DNA of 64,000 nucleotides, taken from the NCBI GenBank assembly GCA_946410305.1, contig CAMJZV010000003.1:114887-178886 (forward strand), read 5' to 3'. The notes beneath the pieces were generated by a model. It did not search any database, was not told the DNA's origin, and saw only the letters and a list, made by a program, of their open reading frames with translations. Below are positions 29,325 through 38,189 of this stretch, piece by piece; the stretch's first letter is position 1, and each line of letters starts with the position of its first letter. The position numbers and the translations under genes were made by a program. The DNA comes from an uncultured Prevotellaceae bacterium (GTDB lineage: Bacteria > Bacteroidota > Bacteroidia > Bacteroidales > Bacteroidaceae).

Positions 29325-29333
29325 GCAAAGATA
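29325..29333 (-). promoter_or_regulatory. -7 element TATCTTTGC for the TonB/DUF5689/DUF6359 operon
   Basis: GCAAAGATA on + strand. Confidence 0.55.
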
Positions 29334-29407
29334 ATGAATAAAATGCAAAAAAAGTATCTTTTCGTGTTTTTTTTTGAAAAAAATTAGAATATCTCAAAAA
29401 TAATGCG

Positions 29408-29416
29408 TATCTTCGC
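29408..29416 (+). promoter_or_regulatory. -7-like element TATCTTCGC for the EEP nuclease operon
   Basis: TATCTTCGC about 20 bp upstream of the start. Confidence 0.5.
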
Positions 29417-29430
29417 AGCAATAAATCTAA

Positions 29431-30486
29431 ATGATTATGAAAAAACTACTATCCTTAATGGCCGTTTTGTTCCTGATTGGAACACTGAATGCCCTGGCAC
29501 AAGAGAAGAAATACTCTGTTTATGCCATTGGCTTCTACAACCTTGAAAACCTTTTTGATACCCTTCACGACGAAGGTCACAATGACTATGAGTACTTGCC
29601 TGACGGCAGGAATAAGTGGACGGGTATGAAGTATCGTAACAAGCTGAAAAATATGGCACGTGTGCTTGCTGAGATGGGTACCGACGAGTTGCCTACCATC
29701 GGTTGCGCTGCTATTGGTGTCTCTGAGGTAGAGAACGACGGCTGTCTGGCCGATCTCTGCGAGCAGGAACCTCTGAAGAAGCGCAATTTCCAGCATCTGC
29801 TGATAGAAGGTCCTGACCATCGTGGTGTTGACTGTGGCTTGCTGTATAACCCAGCATTGTTCTCCGTTCGCAACGTGAAGCTCGTACCTTATGTATATGA
29901 TAAGCCTGAGGATGCCCGTCGTGCCACCCGTGGATTTTTCGTGGTTAGCGGTACCTTGGCTGACGAGCACGTCACTATTATCGTCAACCACCTGCCTTCA
30001 CGTGGTGCTACCAGCTACTATCGTGAATTGGGCGGCAAGCAGATTCGTGTCGTGAAGGACTCTCTGCTGAAGGACGATCCCAACGTAAAACTCTTTATCA
30101 TGGGTGATATGAATGATGACCCTGCCGATCCCTCTATGTCGAAAGCACTGGGAGCCCAGCGCGAAATCAACGATGTGAAGCCTGGTGGTTTGTATAATCC
30201 CTTCTGGAACATTCACGCCAGTGGTACTGGTACGCTGATGTATGACGGCAAGTGGAACCTCTTCGACCAGATTATCTTGTCGCACTCACTGCTGAACCAG
30301 AAAGGTAAGAAGGACTTCTCTACGCTGAAGTTATGGAAGGCCCAGATTTTCCGTCGTAACTACCTGTTCCAGCAGGAGGGCCGTTATAAGGGCAACACCC
30401 TGCGTACCCATGCTGGTGGTGTATGGCTTAACGGCTATAGCGACCACCTTCCCACACTGGTTTATATCGCAAAAGAACAGAAATAA
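29431..30486 (+). CDS. Secreted endonuclease/exonuclease/phosphatase (EEP) family protein
   Basis: Signal peptide; GFYNLENLFDT; VSEVEN; VNHLPSRG; MGDMNDDP; YSDHLP. Confidence 0.92.
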   Translation: MIMKKLLSLMAVLFLIGTLNALAQEKKYSVYAIGFYNLENLFDTLHDEGHNDYEYLPDGRNKWTGMKYRNKLKNMARVLAEMGTDELPTIGCAAIGVSEVENDGCLADLCEQEPLKKRNFQHLLIEGPDHRGVDCGLLYNPALFSVRNVKLVPYVYDKPEDARRATRGFFVVSGTLADEHVTIIVNHLPSRGATSYYRELGGKQIRVVKDSLLKDDPNVKLFIMGDMNDDPADPSMSKALGAQREINDVKPGGLYNPFWNIHASGTGTLMYDGKWNLFDQIILSHSLLNQKGKKDFSTLKLWKAQIFRRNYLFQQEGRYKGNTLRTHAGGVWLNGYSDHLPTLVYIAKEQK

Positions 30487-31101
30487 ATGTACATTATCGG
30501 AATTGCAGGCGGTACAGGTTCAGGTAAGACCACCGTCGTCAAGAGAATTGCCAGTGTGCTGCCACCTCATTGTGCAGCCATAGTGCCTTTGGATTCGTAT
30601 TATAATGATACGACAGGAATGACTGATGAGGAGCGTAAGGCTATTAACTTCGACCATCCTGACGCCTTCGACTGGAAGTTGCTTACGGAGCATATCAAGA
30701 TGCTGAAGAATGGTCAGGCCATCGAGCAACCCACCTATTCATACATCATCTCTAACCGCCTGCCTGAGACGATACATGTCGAACCTAAGCCCGTTATCAT
30801 TCTGGAGGGTATCATGACGCTGCACTATAAGAAGCTACGCGACATGATGGACCTGAAGATATTCGTGGATACCGACTCTGACGTACGCCTCATCCGTAAC
30901 ATCCGCCGCGATGTGGTGGAGCGTGGACGTACTGTCGACATGGTGCTTGACCGCTATGAGAAAGTCCTCAAACCCATGCACGAACAGTTTATCGAACCCA
31001 CCAAGAAGTTTGCGGACCTCATCATTCCATGGGGAGGCGACAACAAGACGGGTATTCATATCCTTAAAACCTATATCGAGGGCATTGTTACCAATGTATA
31101 A
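30487..31101 (+). CDS. udk: Uridine kinase
   Basis: P-loop GIAGGTGSGKTT; LDSYYND; NFDHPDAFDW; RRDVVERGR. Confidence 0.95.
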   Translation: MYIIGIAGGTGSGKTTVVKRIASVLPPHCAAIVPLDSYYNDTTGMTDEERKAINFDHPDAFDWKLLTEHIKMLKNGQAIEQPTYSYIISNRLPETIHVEPKPVIILEGIMTLHYKKLRDMMDLKIFVDTDSDVRLIRNIRRDVVERGRTVDMVLDRYEKVLKPMHEQFIEPTKKFADLIIPWGGDNKTGIHILKTYIEGIVTNV

Positions 31102-31756
31102 CGGAGAAAAGAAAGTAGAAGAGAGTGGCGCAACCACTCTCTTCTTAGTACGTCACGGTGAGACCATCGACAATGCTCGCCAAATTATGCAGGGTCAGAC
31201 ACAGGGCTGTCTCAATGAACGGGGTAGGGAGCAGGCTCAGCAGGTGGCTCAGCGTTTAGCTGATGAACCCATTGATGCTATTATTGCCAGCGACCTGCAA
31301 CGCGCTATCCAGACCGCAGAAATCATTGCCGAACCTCACGGTTTATCCGTGAAGACTACACCGTTGCTCCGCGAGCGTGACTGGGGTAGTTTTACAGGAC
31401 GTTTCATTCCAGACCTGAAAGGCGAGGTGTGGCCTAACGATATAGAGAGTGAACCAGCCTTATTGCAGCGTGCCGCTGACTTCCTGCAATACATGACGGC
31501 CACCTATCCCGGTAAGCGAGTGGTGGCCGTAGGGCATGGAATTATGAATAAAGCCATCTTGGCTGTCTATGCAGGATGTACAATGCGCGAGGTACAGCGT
31601 ATGATGAATGCTGAGGTGCGCATCTTAACGGTGTCTGCCGAACGAACCGCCACTTCTGCTACCGCCGCTATGGCTGCTACTGCTGCGGTTGCCTCCGCCA
31701 AAACCTCCTCGAGAAGCACTGCTGCTGGAGCTACCGCTACGGCTACTGCCGAATGA
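31094..31756 (+). CDS. Histidine phosphatase (phosphoglycerate mutase-like) family protein with low-complexity C-terminal extension
   Basis: LFLVRHGETIDNA; ASDLQRAIQTAEII; VVAVGHGIMNKA; ATG overlaps the udk stop (ATGTATAA). Confidence 0.88.
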   Translation: MYNGEKKVEESGATTLFLVRHGETIDNARQIMQGQTQGCLNERGREQAQQVAQRLADEPIDAIIASDLQRAIQTAEIIAEPHGLSVKTTPLLRERDWGSFTGRFIPDLKGEVWPNDIESEPALLQRAADFLQYMTATYPGKRVVAVGHGIMNKAILAVYAGCTMREVQRMMNAEVRILTVSAERTATSATAAMAATAAVASAKTSSRSTAAGATATATAE

Positions 31757-32587
31757 ACCACTACTACGACTGTTTCCGAATGTGCCACTGCTACGACTGC
31801 CTCCGAACGAACCGCTACTATGACTTCCACCGAATGAACTGTTACTATGGCTTCCAGTTCCAAATGAGCCATTGCTATGGTTCACTGTGGTTCGTGTAGA
31901 ACTGGTACGTGGTCCACCAGAGTTGTCTGGGCGGTGGCGATTCGTGCCATGATCTCTGACAGTGCCGTGGTCTCTACCTGTGTTTCCATGATGTTCTAAT
32001 GTACCCCCATGGTGCTCAGGTCTTCCACCATGATGTCCTATTGAGCCTCCGTGATGGTGACGGAAGTCACCGCGATTCCAACGGTCCAGCATGCCGTAGT
32101 GTGTGCGTCTGGCAGGACGGAAGTGGTGGCGGTGGTTATAGTAGTAGCCGTGGGTGCCATGCAGGTGCCAGGCGTGTGCACCACGATAGGTGGCATAGAA
32201 TGCAGGGCGCCCAAAATAGAAGTAGTCACGGTGCGGATAGCGGGCGTAGATGCCAAAGTGCCAGTAGCCTGCGCTCCAGTATAGTGGACGGTAGAAGTAG
32301 CTGGCAGCGATATATGCCTGCCATTGGGCGTCGAGCAGTATGTAGCTTAGGTCGCGGTTGCGGCGCTCCCAATAGTCGCCATAGACATCATCGTAACTCG
32401 TCACACCCATCAGGTAGTCGAGGTTGATCTCATAGGCGGCTTCATACTGTTCATCAGTAAGATTCAGCTCATAAGCCATCTTATCGGTCAGGAACAGTGC
32501 CTCATTGCGAGCCTGTTCGTAACTCATTGCCTTGCCCGATGCTGCTATCGTCAGCATTGCTAAAAGGGCTATCATCATCTTCTTCAT
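31625..32587 (-). CDS. Secreted His-rich and Ser/Gly-repeat protein, unknown function
   Basis: Signal peptide; HHHGGSIGHHGGRPEHHGGTLEHHG; repeats SSGSFGGSRSSGTFGNSRSSGSF. Confidence 0.75.
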   Translation of the reverse strand: MKKMMIALLAMLTIAASGKAMSYEQARNEALFLTDKMAYELNLTDEQYEAAYEINLDYLMGVTSYDDVYGDYWERRNRDLSYILLDAQWQAYIAASYFYRPLYWSAGYWHFGIYARYPHRDYFYFGRPAFYATYRGAHAWHLHGTHGYYYNHRHHFRPARRTHYGMLDRWNRGDFRHHHGGSIGHHGGRPEHHGGTLEHHGNTGRDHGTVRDHGTNRHRPDNSGGPRTSSTRTTVNHSNGSFGTGSHSNSSFGGSHSSGSFGGSRSSGTFGNSRSSGSFGSSRSGSSSSSASRGGFGGGNRSSSSHSGGSRSGGSFGRHR

Positions 32588-32756
32588 AGTTGCAAGTATT
32601 TATTGTTCACGCTGCAAAATTAGGAAGAAAATGATGATAGTACAAAGGATTATCCCTAAACCCTTGGGGGGATTTCCCTAAATGGTGTTTTGTTATCTTT
32701 TGTGTTTTCTTGACGATTCATTTGGTGGTTTGCGAATAAATGCGTATCTTCGCTGC

Positions 32757-33416
32757 ATGTTTCAATTCAAGCAGTTTACGGTAGAGCAGGAATTGTGCGC
32801 TATGAAGGTGGGTACCGATGGCGTACTGTTGGGAGCGTGGGCCAAGGGTGGTCAGCGTATTCTGGATGCTGGTACGGGTACGGGTGTCATTGCGATGATG
32901 CTGGCACAGCGCTATCCTGGGGCGCGGGTGACGGCAATAGATATTGATGAAGGTGCTGTCAGACAGGCACAGCAGAATGTGACGAAGTCACCTTTTGCTG
33001 CGCAGGTAACGGTGCTACAGGAAACGCTACAGGAACATCAGGGCGAATATGATGCTATTGTCAGCAATCCACCGTTTTTTATCGACTCCTTGGCAGCCCC
33101 TGACGAGCAGCGGAACATGGCCCGCCATACTGCTACGCTGACCTATGCAGAACTGATGCAGGCAGCTTACAGGCTGTTGAGCGACGAGGGCGAGCTGAGT
33201 GTGGTGGTGCCGTTCGACTACCGTCAACGCATGGAGGATGAGGCTATATTTGTAGGTTTCTTTCCCAGCAGGGTATGTGCTGTGAAGACTACAGAGAGGA
33301 AACCTGCCAAGCGCTATCTGCTGGCATTCAGGAAACATCCTTGCCCTTGTGAAAAAGAACAACTGACGATAGGCTCGGAAGACTATCAGGCGCTGACCAG
33401 CGCCTTTTACCTCTGA
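32757..33416 (+). CDS. trmN6: tRNA1(Val) (adenine(37)-N6)-methyltransferase-like
   Basis: MKVGTDGVLLGAWA; LDAGTGTGVIAMMLAQR; IVSNPPFF. Confidence 0.9.
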   Translation: MFQFKQFTVEQELCAMKVGTDGVLLGAWAKGGQRILDAGTGTGVIAMMLAQRYPGARVTAIDIDEGAVRQAQQNVTKSPFAAQVTVLQETLQEHQGEYDAIVSNPPFFIDSLAAPDEQRNMARHTATLTYAELMQAAYRLLSDEGELSVVVPFDYRQRMEDEAIFVGFFPSRVCAVKTTERKPAKRYLLAFRKHPCPCEKEQLTIGSEDYQALTSAFYL

Positions 33417-33456
33417 TGTCGAAGTTTCGATGCTTCGATGTTTCGAAGTTTCGAGG
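33417..33456. repeat. Intergenic TTCGAAGTTTCGATG simple repeat
   Basis: gtcgaagtttcgatgcttcgatgtttcgaagtttcgagg between trmN6 and the GH25 gene. Confidence 0.7.
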
Positions 33457-33458
33457 AA

Positions 33459-34868
33459 CTATTTATGAAAACCAGTCTTGACAAATTCGTCAAATTGGTT
33501 CTGGTAGCCGTTGAAAACATTGATGTCCACATCGCCTGAGATACCGTCGACGCGGCCGTCAGGGCAGAGTTGCCAATAGACAAGGCGGACGTCGGGCTTG
33601 TACTGCCCGTAGCGTGCTATCCACACATTATATTTCTTCTTGATGTCTGGCGCATTGACCATGTGCTTGTTGATGAACATCTGATTGATATAGAGGATGG
33701 GGCGCATGCCTGTGCGCTTCTCTACATATTCCATGAAGAAGCGAATGCGCTTCATGAGTACGTCGGCACCACCAATCTTACGAATCTGCGCGTCGGTGGG
33801 CTCTACGTCGAGCACTGGGGGGAAGTCGCCTTTGCGGAACAGTGTGTGGTTGACGAAGTATTTGGCCTGCAATTCCGCTGATGACTTGAGCGAGAAGAAA
33901 TGATAGGCACCTACGTGGATGCCTGCTTTCTTGGCTTTCATGTAGTCGCTCATGAAGTAGCGGTTACGGATGGTGGTACCTTCGGTGGACTTAATATAAA
34001 TAAAGGATACAGGGAACGTGCGACCTTGTGCGTCGTGACGCTTGCCCAGCGAGGTAATGCGTAGCTTGTTGAAGTCTATGCCAAAGCGCTTGCGCCCCTT
34101 CTCATGCTGATGGCGCGAGATGTCGATGCCATAGATGCGTTCTGTGGTGTATTTGAGTTTCTCGCCAAGGAACTTACCTTCCTTCCATTCGCCTACATGT
34201 AGCTGGTGATTGGGTGAGGAATCGAAGGCAAAACCGTGCAGGACGTCATCCTGCCAGAAACCTTCTTTGTGACAGCCGTCCCACTCATCCATTATTCCTT
34301 GTCCACTGGCTTGTAGGAGTGTGTCCATCTGTCCAATGTAACGTCCCTGTTTGTCAGTGCGCATAGCATAAACCACTGTGTCACACCTCCATACTGCCGA
34401 AACAATGCGCCCTTTCCAGTCGCGGGTAATGCCTTTGCCGTTGAGGCCGCCCATCAAGAAGTGACCAGCTTTCCAGTAACCGCCACTTATCTTAACAGCA
34501 ATCATAGAACGATCCTTGGCGGCGATGGTGTCTCTAGTGACACAAGCTTTTCTGTGAGTATTGGTCTTGTTGGTGAGCTTCGCTTTCTGTGCCAGTTGCG
34601 TATTATACTGCGCTACATACTGGTAGCCCTCGTCAGAGACGTTATGCACTTTCAGGTAGTAGCGCATCTCGTCCATCTCTGCCTCTATGTTGGCACGTTG
34701 CAGAGAGTCAGGCGTCGTGTCCTTGGTGTATCGTATCTCTATCTTGTCAGGAATGCGCGGAGGTATTGTGCGATACTTGGGATTGAAGGGGTTAAAAGGA
34801 TTGAGTATTACCACGAGTGCCAGGACCAGCAGGTCGGCAACGGTTGCTATGGAACGCAGCTTCTTCAT
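33459..34868 (-). CDS. GH25 lysozyme/muramidase with MORN-like N-terminal region
   Basis: YGIDISRHQ; IYIKSTEGT; VGAYHFFS; PVLDVEP; ILYINQMF; preceding WDGCHKEGFWQDDVLHGFAF...GEWKEGKFLG. Start at Met 34868. Confidence 0.88.
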   Translation of the reverse strand: MKKLRSIATVADLLVLALVVILNPFNPFNPKYRTIPPRIPDKIEIRYTKDTTPDSLQRANIEAEMDEMRYYLKVHNVSDEGYQYVAQYNTQLAQKAKLTNKTNTHRKACVTRDTIAAKDRSMIAVKISGGYWKAGHFLMGGLNGKGITRDWKGRIVSAVWRCDTVVYAMRTDKQGRYIGQMDTLLQASGQGIMDEWDGCHKEGFWQDDVLHGFAFDSSPNHQLHVGEWKEGKFLGEKLKYTTERIYGIDISRHQHEKGRKRFGIDFNKLRITSLGKRHDAQGRTFPVSFIYIKSTEGTTIRNRYFMSDYMKAKKAGIHVGAYHFFSLKSSAELQAKYFVNHTLFRKGDFPPVLDVEPTDAQIRKIGGADVLMKRIRFFMEYVEKRTGMRPILYINQMFINKHMVNAPDIKKKYNVWIARYGQYKPDVRLVYWQLCPDGRVDGISGDVDINVFNGYQNQFDEFVKTGFHK

Positions 34869-34875
34869 GTTCTCT

Positions 34876-35622
34876 TTATTCCTTATTATCCTCCAGCCAA
34901 CTGTCAAGGAGTTGGCGCGCTATGGACAGCTTCTCTGGGATGTGTGGCAGATGGTTGCGATCAAACCAAGCGCCTTTTGACAATTCTGAACGCTGCAGGT
35001 GGATCTTGCCACTGTCGTAGTCAGCCGTGAAGCCAACCATCAAACCACAAGGGTAGGGCCAAGGCTGTGAGCCGAAATAGCGCAGGTTGGTAATGTGCAG
35101 TCCCGTTTCCTCCATGACCTCACGATAGACCGCCTCCTCCAGCGTCTCGCCAGTTTCTACGAAACCTGCCACGAGGCCATAGTGGTCGTCGCGGAAGTTG
35201 TTGGCATGAACCAACAGTACCTCGTCGCCTTTGCGAACCAAGACGATGACTGCAGGGGCCAGTAGGGGCCATATCTCTTTGCCACACTGGTCACACTTCT
35301 TAGAGATAGCAGTGTCGAAGTGCATCGTTCCGCCACAGACACCACAGAACTTGGTACTCTGGTCCCAGTAAAGCAGTTCGCGGCACTTTCCTGCCAGTCT
35401 GTAGTCTGCCTCCGACAGCTTATAGTAACTCTGACGCAGACCACACATCTCGTAGAGGCCGGAGTCTGTAATGGGTTGGTCGATGCGGTATGCCTTAGCA
35501 CCATCGATATCCATGACGGTAGTCCAAGACTTCAATTCAGTAGGTGCCTCTTCGGGTATCTGATAAGTGTCACCCGTCTTCAGCAAGACGAGGTCGCTCT
35601 GGCAAAAAACAAAATATTTCAC
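34876..35622 (-). CDS. nudC: NAD+ diphosphatase (Nudix)
   Basis: Zn ribbon CGVCGG...CDQCGKEIWP; Nudix GFVETGETLEEAVYREVMEETGL; FGSQPWPYP. Confidence 0.95.
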   Translation of the reverse strand: MKYFVFCQSDLVLLKTGDTYQIPEEAPTELKSWTTVMDIDGAKAYRIDQPITDSGLYEMCGLRQSYYKLSEADYRLAGKCRELLYWDQSTKFCGVCGGTMHFDTAISKKCDQCGKEIWPLLAPAVIVLVRKGDEVLLVHANNFRDDHYGLVAGFVETGETLEEAVYREVMEETGLHITNLRYFGSQPWPYPCGLMVGFTADYDSGKIHLQRSELSKGAWFDRNHLPHIPEKLSIARQLLDSWLEDNKE

Positions 35623-35646
35623 GATTAAATGTCTAGTATTTAATGT

Positions 35647-37353
35647 TTACTCTCCAAAGATCTGCTTCCTGTCACGTTCAATAGCGGGGCGTGCCCATGC
35701 ATCGGGGATGAAACGCCAGTTGTTGAAGGATTTACCCTCTATATGTCCTTCACGCTCAATCTTCTGTGTCAGATAGTAGCGTTGGTCACGCTCACTCATA
35801 TAAATGATACGGCTGTTGATGGAGTCATGGGGAATGCCTGCACCAAGTGTGAGCAGTTCGCCACCACCATTGCCGCGATAGCTGTTCATAGCTACCTTAT
35901 ACCATGCTTTTTCATTGAAGGGACGTCCGTCGGAGAACTGAAGGATGTGTACCTTCTGACCCTCTGGCTTGGTGACATCTACCACATAGTCGATGCCTGC
36001 TGCTGAGTCGAAGTTGAAGGTGTAGTTCTTGAAGCCTTCGCGCTGGTTGTCTCCAGGTGCCTTGGGAGCAAGAAGCATGATGTGGTCGTCAGCGCTCTGC
36101 ATGGTATTCGTCCATAGGTCGTAACTCATCTCCAGGTGTTTGCGTACTTCCTCACCTGTCATGCGGAGTACGTAGATTTTGTTTTCGAAACGGTAGAGTT
36201 TGAACATGTCGCTCATATATACAGGTCCTGCATTGACATTTGTGTTAAAAGCCAAAGGCGCATTGAAAGAAATATCAGCGTGTGTATATTCTAACTGTAA
36301 TAGATGAATTAAATCAGTGAAGGCTGCGGGACCGAAGAAGGAGTCGCGAGAGCGCATAGGGCTGACAAAGGTACCCAACTGGCGTTCTACATACTGGTGG
36401 ACGGCATCTATCTGTGGCTGAAAATGAGCCATGTATTGCTGGTCGATAGCTTCGCCAGTAATATCAACTATCTCACCCTTTTTGCTGATGACCTTGCCGT
36501 TGCGAATCTGAATGGTAGCTTGTGCCACTTTGACGGCATTACATGACGGATCCAGGCAGAGCACACCGTTGATGGTGGCGTTGCGCTCCGTATGGTCGTG
36601 ACCAAAGAATATAACGTCGAAGCCTTCTACCGTCTCTGCCATCTTTCTGGAGACATCTTCCTCATAGCTGGGAGTAACAATGCCTCCATCCCAACCGCTA
36701 TGAAAGAGTCCTATGATGACGTCGGCTTTCTCCTGTTCTTTAAGTACCTTGATCCAGTGGCGTGCGCTCTTAATCATGTCCTCAAAATACAGACCTGTCC
36801 ACAGACTCTCATGGAGCCAGCTGGGAATAGCTGGTGTCAGCATGCCAAGAATGGCGACACGGACACCCTCACGCTCAATGATAGTATAGGGCTTGACATA
36901 CGGTTTGCCTGTCTTTGTGTCGATGATGTTGGCACCAAGTACGGGACACTTGATTTCGCTGACCCATTTGTCGTAGACGGCATGTCCTGTCTCTACGTCG
37001 TGGTTGCCGAAGTTCTGGGCATCGTACTGTAGGTAGTTGACGACCTCTGCTGCAATGTTGGGTGCATCAGTCTTTACATAGTTGGTGTAGTAGCAGGTGG
37101 GTTGTCCCTGCAGAATGTCGCCGTTGTCCAGCAAGATGATGCGGTCGCCATAGCTCTTACGCTGACGCTTGAGATAGGAACTGACGCGTGCCATCGTTCC
37201 CTGCATAGGACGGCGTTCGGTAAAGTTGTAGGGAAAGAAAGCACCGTGGACGTCTGATGTTTCTATCAGTCGTAGGGTGACGGTTTTAGCTTGTTTGGCC
37301 ATGGCTGTCAGGCTTATACACATTAGTGCAAGGATCGTTATTGTCTTTTTCAT
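35647..37353 (-). CDS. Secreted 5'-nucleotidase / 2',3'-cyclic-nucleotide phosphodiesterase family metallophosphatase
   Basis: IETSDVHGAFFPYN; LDNGDILQG; NFGNHDVETG; GHDHTE; C-terminal 5'-nucleotidase domain. Confidence 0.92.
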   Translation of the reverse strand: MKKTITILALMCISLTAMAKQAKTVTLRLIETSDVHGAFFPYNFTERRPMQGTMARVSSYLKRQRKSYGDRIILLDNGDILQGQPTCYYTNYVKTDAPNIAAEVVNYLQYDAQNFGNHDVETGHAVYDKWVSEIKCPVLGANIIDTKTGKPYVKPYTIIEREGVRVAILGMLTPAIPSWLHESLWTGLYFEDMIKSARHWIKVLKEQEKADVIIGLFHSGWDGGIVTPSYEEDVSRKMAETVEGFDVIFFGHDHTERNATINGVLCLDPSCNAVKVAQATIQIRNGKVISKKGEIVDITGEAIDQQYMAHFQPQIDAVHQYVERQLGTFVSPMRSRDSFFGPAAFTDLIHLLQLEYTHADISFNAPLAFNTNVNAGPVYMSDMFKLYRFENKIYVLRMTGEEVRKHLEMSYDLWTNTMQSADDHIMLLAPKAPGDNQREGFKNYTFNFDSAAGIDYVVDVTKPEGQKVHILQFSDGRPFNEKAWYKVAMNSYRGNGGGELLTLGAGIPHDSINSRIIYMSERDQRYYLTQKIEREGHIEGKSFNNWRFIPDAWARPAIERDRKQIFGE

Positions 37354-37480
37354 CAGTATAAAAATAATAGGTTTAAATTGTTTTTTGCAAAGGTAGAGAT
37401 TATTTTTTAATTCACCAAGTTCTTAGGCACGCTTTTTGCTGGTTAAAGGTTAAAAGAAAATAAAAATAGGAGGTAGTATT

Positions 37481-38152
37481 ATGGCATTTATTGATTACTA
37501 CAAGATTTTAGGGGTTGACAAGAGCATACCCCAAAAGGATGTGAAGCGTGCTTATCTGAAGCGTGCCAAGCAGTTTCACCCAGATTTGCATCCTGACGAC
37601 CCTAAGGCTAAGGCCAAGTTCCAGGCGCTGACGGAAGCTTACGACGTGATAGGCGACCCCGAGAAGCGTGCCAAATACGATAAGTATGGTGAGCAGTGGA
37701 AGCAGGCAGAGGCTTATGAGAAGGCAGGTGCAGGTTTTGGTGGCTATGGCGGTGCACAAGGCAATCCCTTTGAGGGCTTCGATTTCTCGTCGTTTGGCTC
37801 GGGTGGTACTGGTGGCTTCTCGTCATTTTTCCAGGATTTGTTTGGTGGCGGCATGCGAGGTGGCCAGGGCTTTGGTGCCCATACTACGTATAAGGAGGAA
37901 CCAAAGAATACGCAAGCTACTGTCACTATCGATATGTATACCGCCTTGTTGGGTGGCAATATCATGGTGACGACGGGTACGGGCGAACGACTGAAACTGA
38001 AGGTGAAACCTGAGACGCAGCCTGGCACCAAAGTGCGTCTGCGTGGCAAGGGCAGGGGAGGTACGGACCTTATCCTGACGTATCAGGTGAAGTTGCCGAC
38101 AGGGCTGACAGAACGACAGAAACAGCTGCTGCAACAGATGCAGCAAGGTTGA
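37481..38152 (+). CDS. DnaJ/CbpA-like J-domain protein with shortened C-terminal domain
   Basis: DYYKILGVDKSIPQKDVKRAYLKRAKQFHPDLHPDD; G/F-rich linker; DnaJ C-terminal-like segment. Confidence 0.92.
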   Translation: MAFIDYYKILGVDKSIPQKDVKRAYLKRAKQFHPDLHPDDPKAKAKFQALTEAYDVIGDPEKRAKYDKYGEQWKQAEAYEKAGAGFGGYGGAQGNPFEGFDFSSFGSGGTGGFSSFFQDLFGGGMRGGQGFGAHTTYKEEPKNTQATVTIDMYTALLGGNIMVTTGTGERLKLKVKPETQPGTKVRLRGKGRGGTDLILTYQVKLPTGLTERQKQLLQQMQQG

Positions 38153-38162
38153 CAGAGATGCA

Positions 38163-38189
38163 AAATGCAGGGTGCTTAACCCTGCATTT
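38163..38189. terminator. Convergent terminator overlapping the kdsB stop codon
   Basis: Perfect hairpin AAATGCAGGGT-gctta-ACCCTGCATTT. Confidence 0.75.

Noticed and set aside
30911-31093. N-terminal part of the 281-aa ORF-track prediction
   Set aside because: Overlaps udk in another frame; the histidine phosphatase homology starts at the ATG at 31094.
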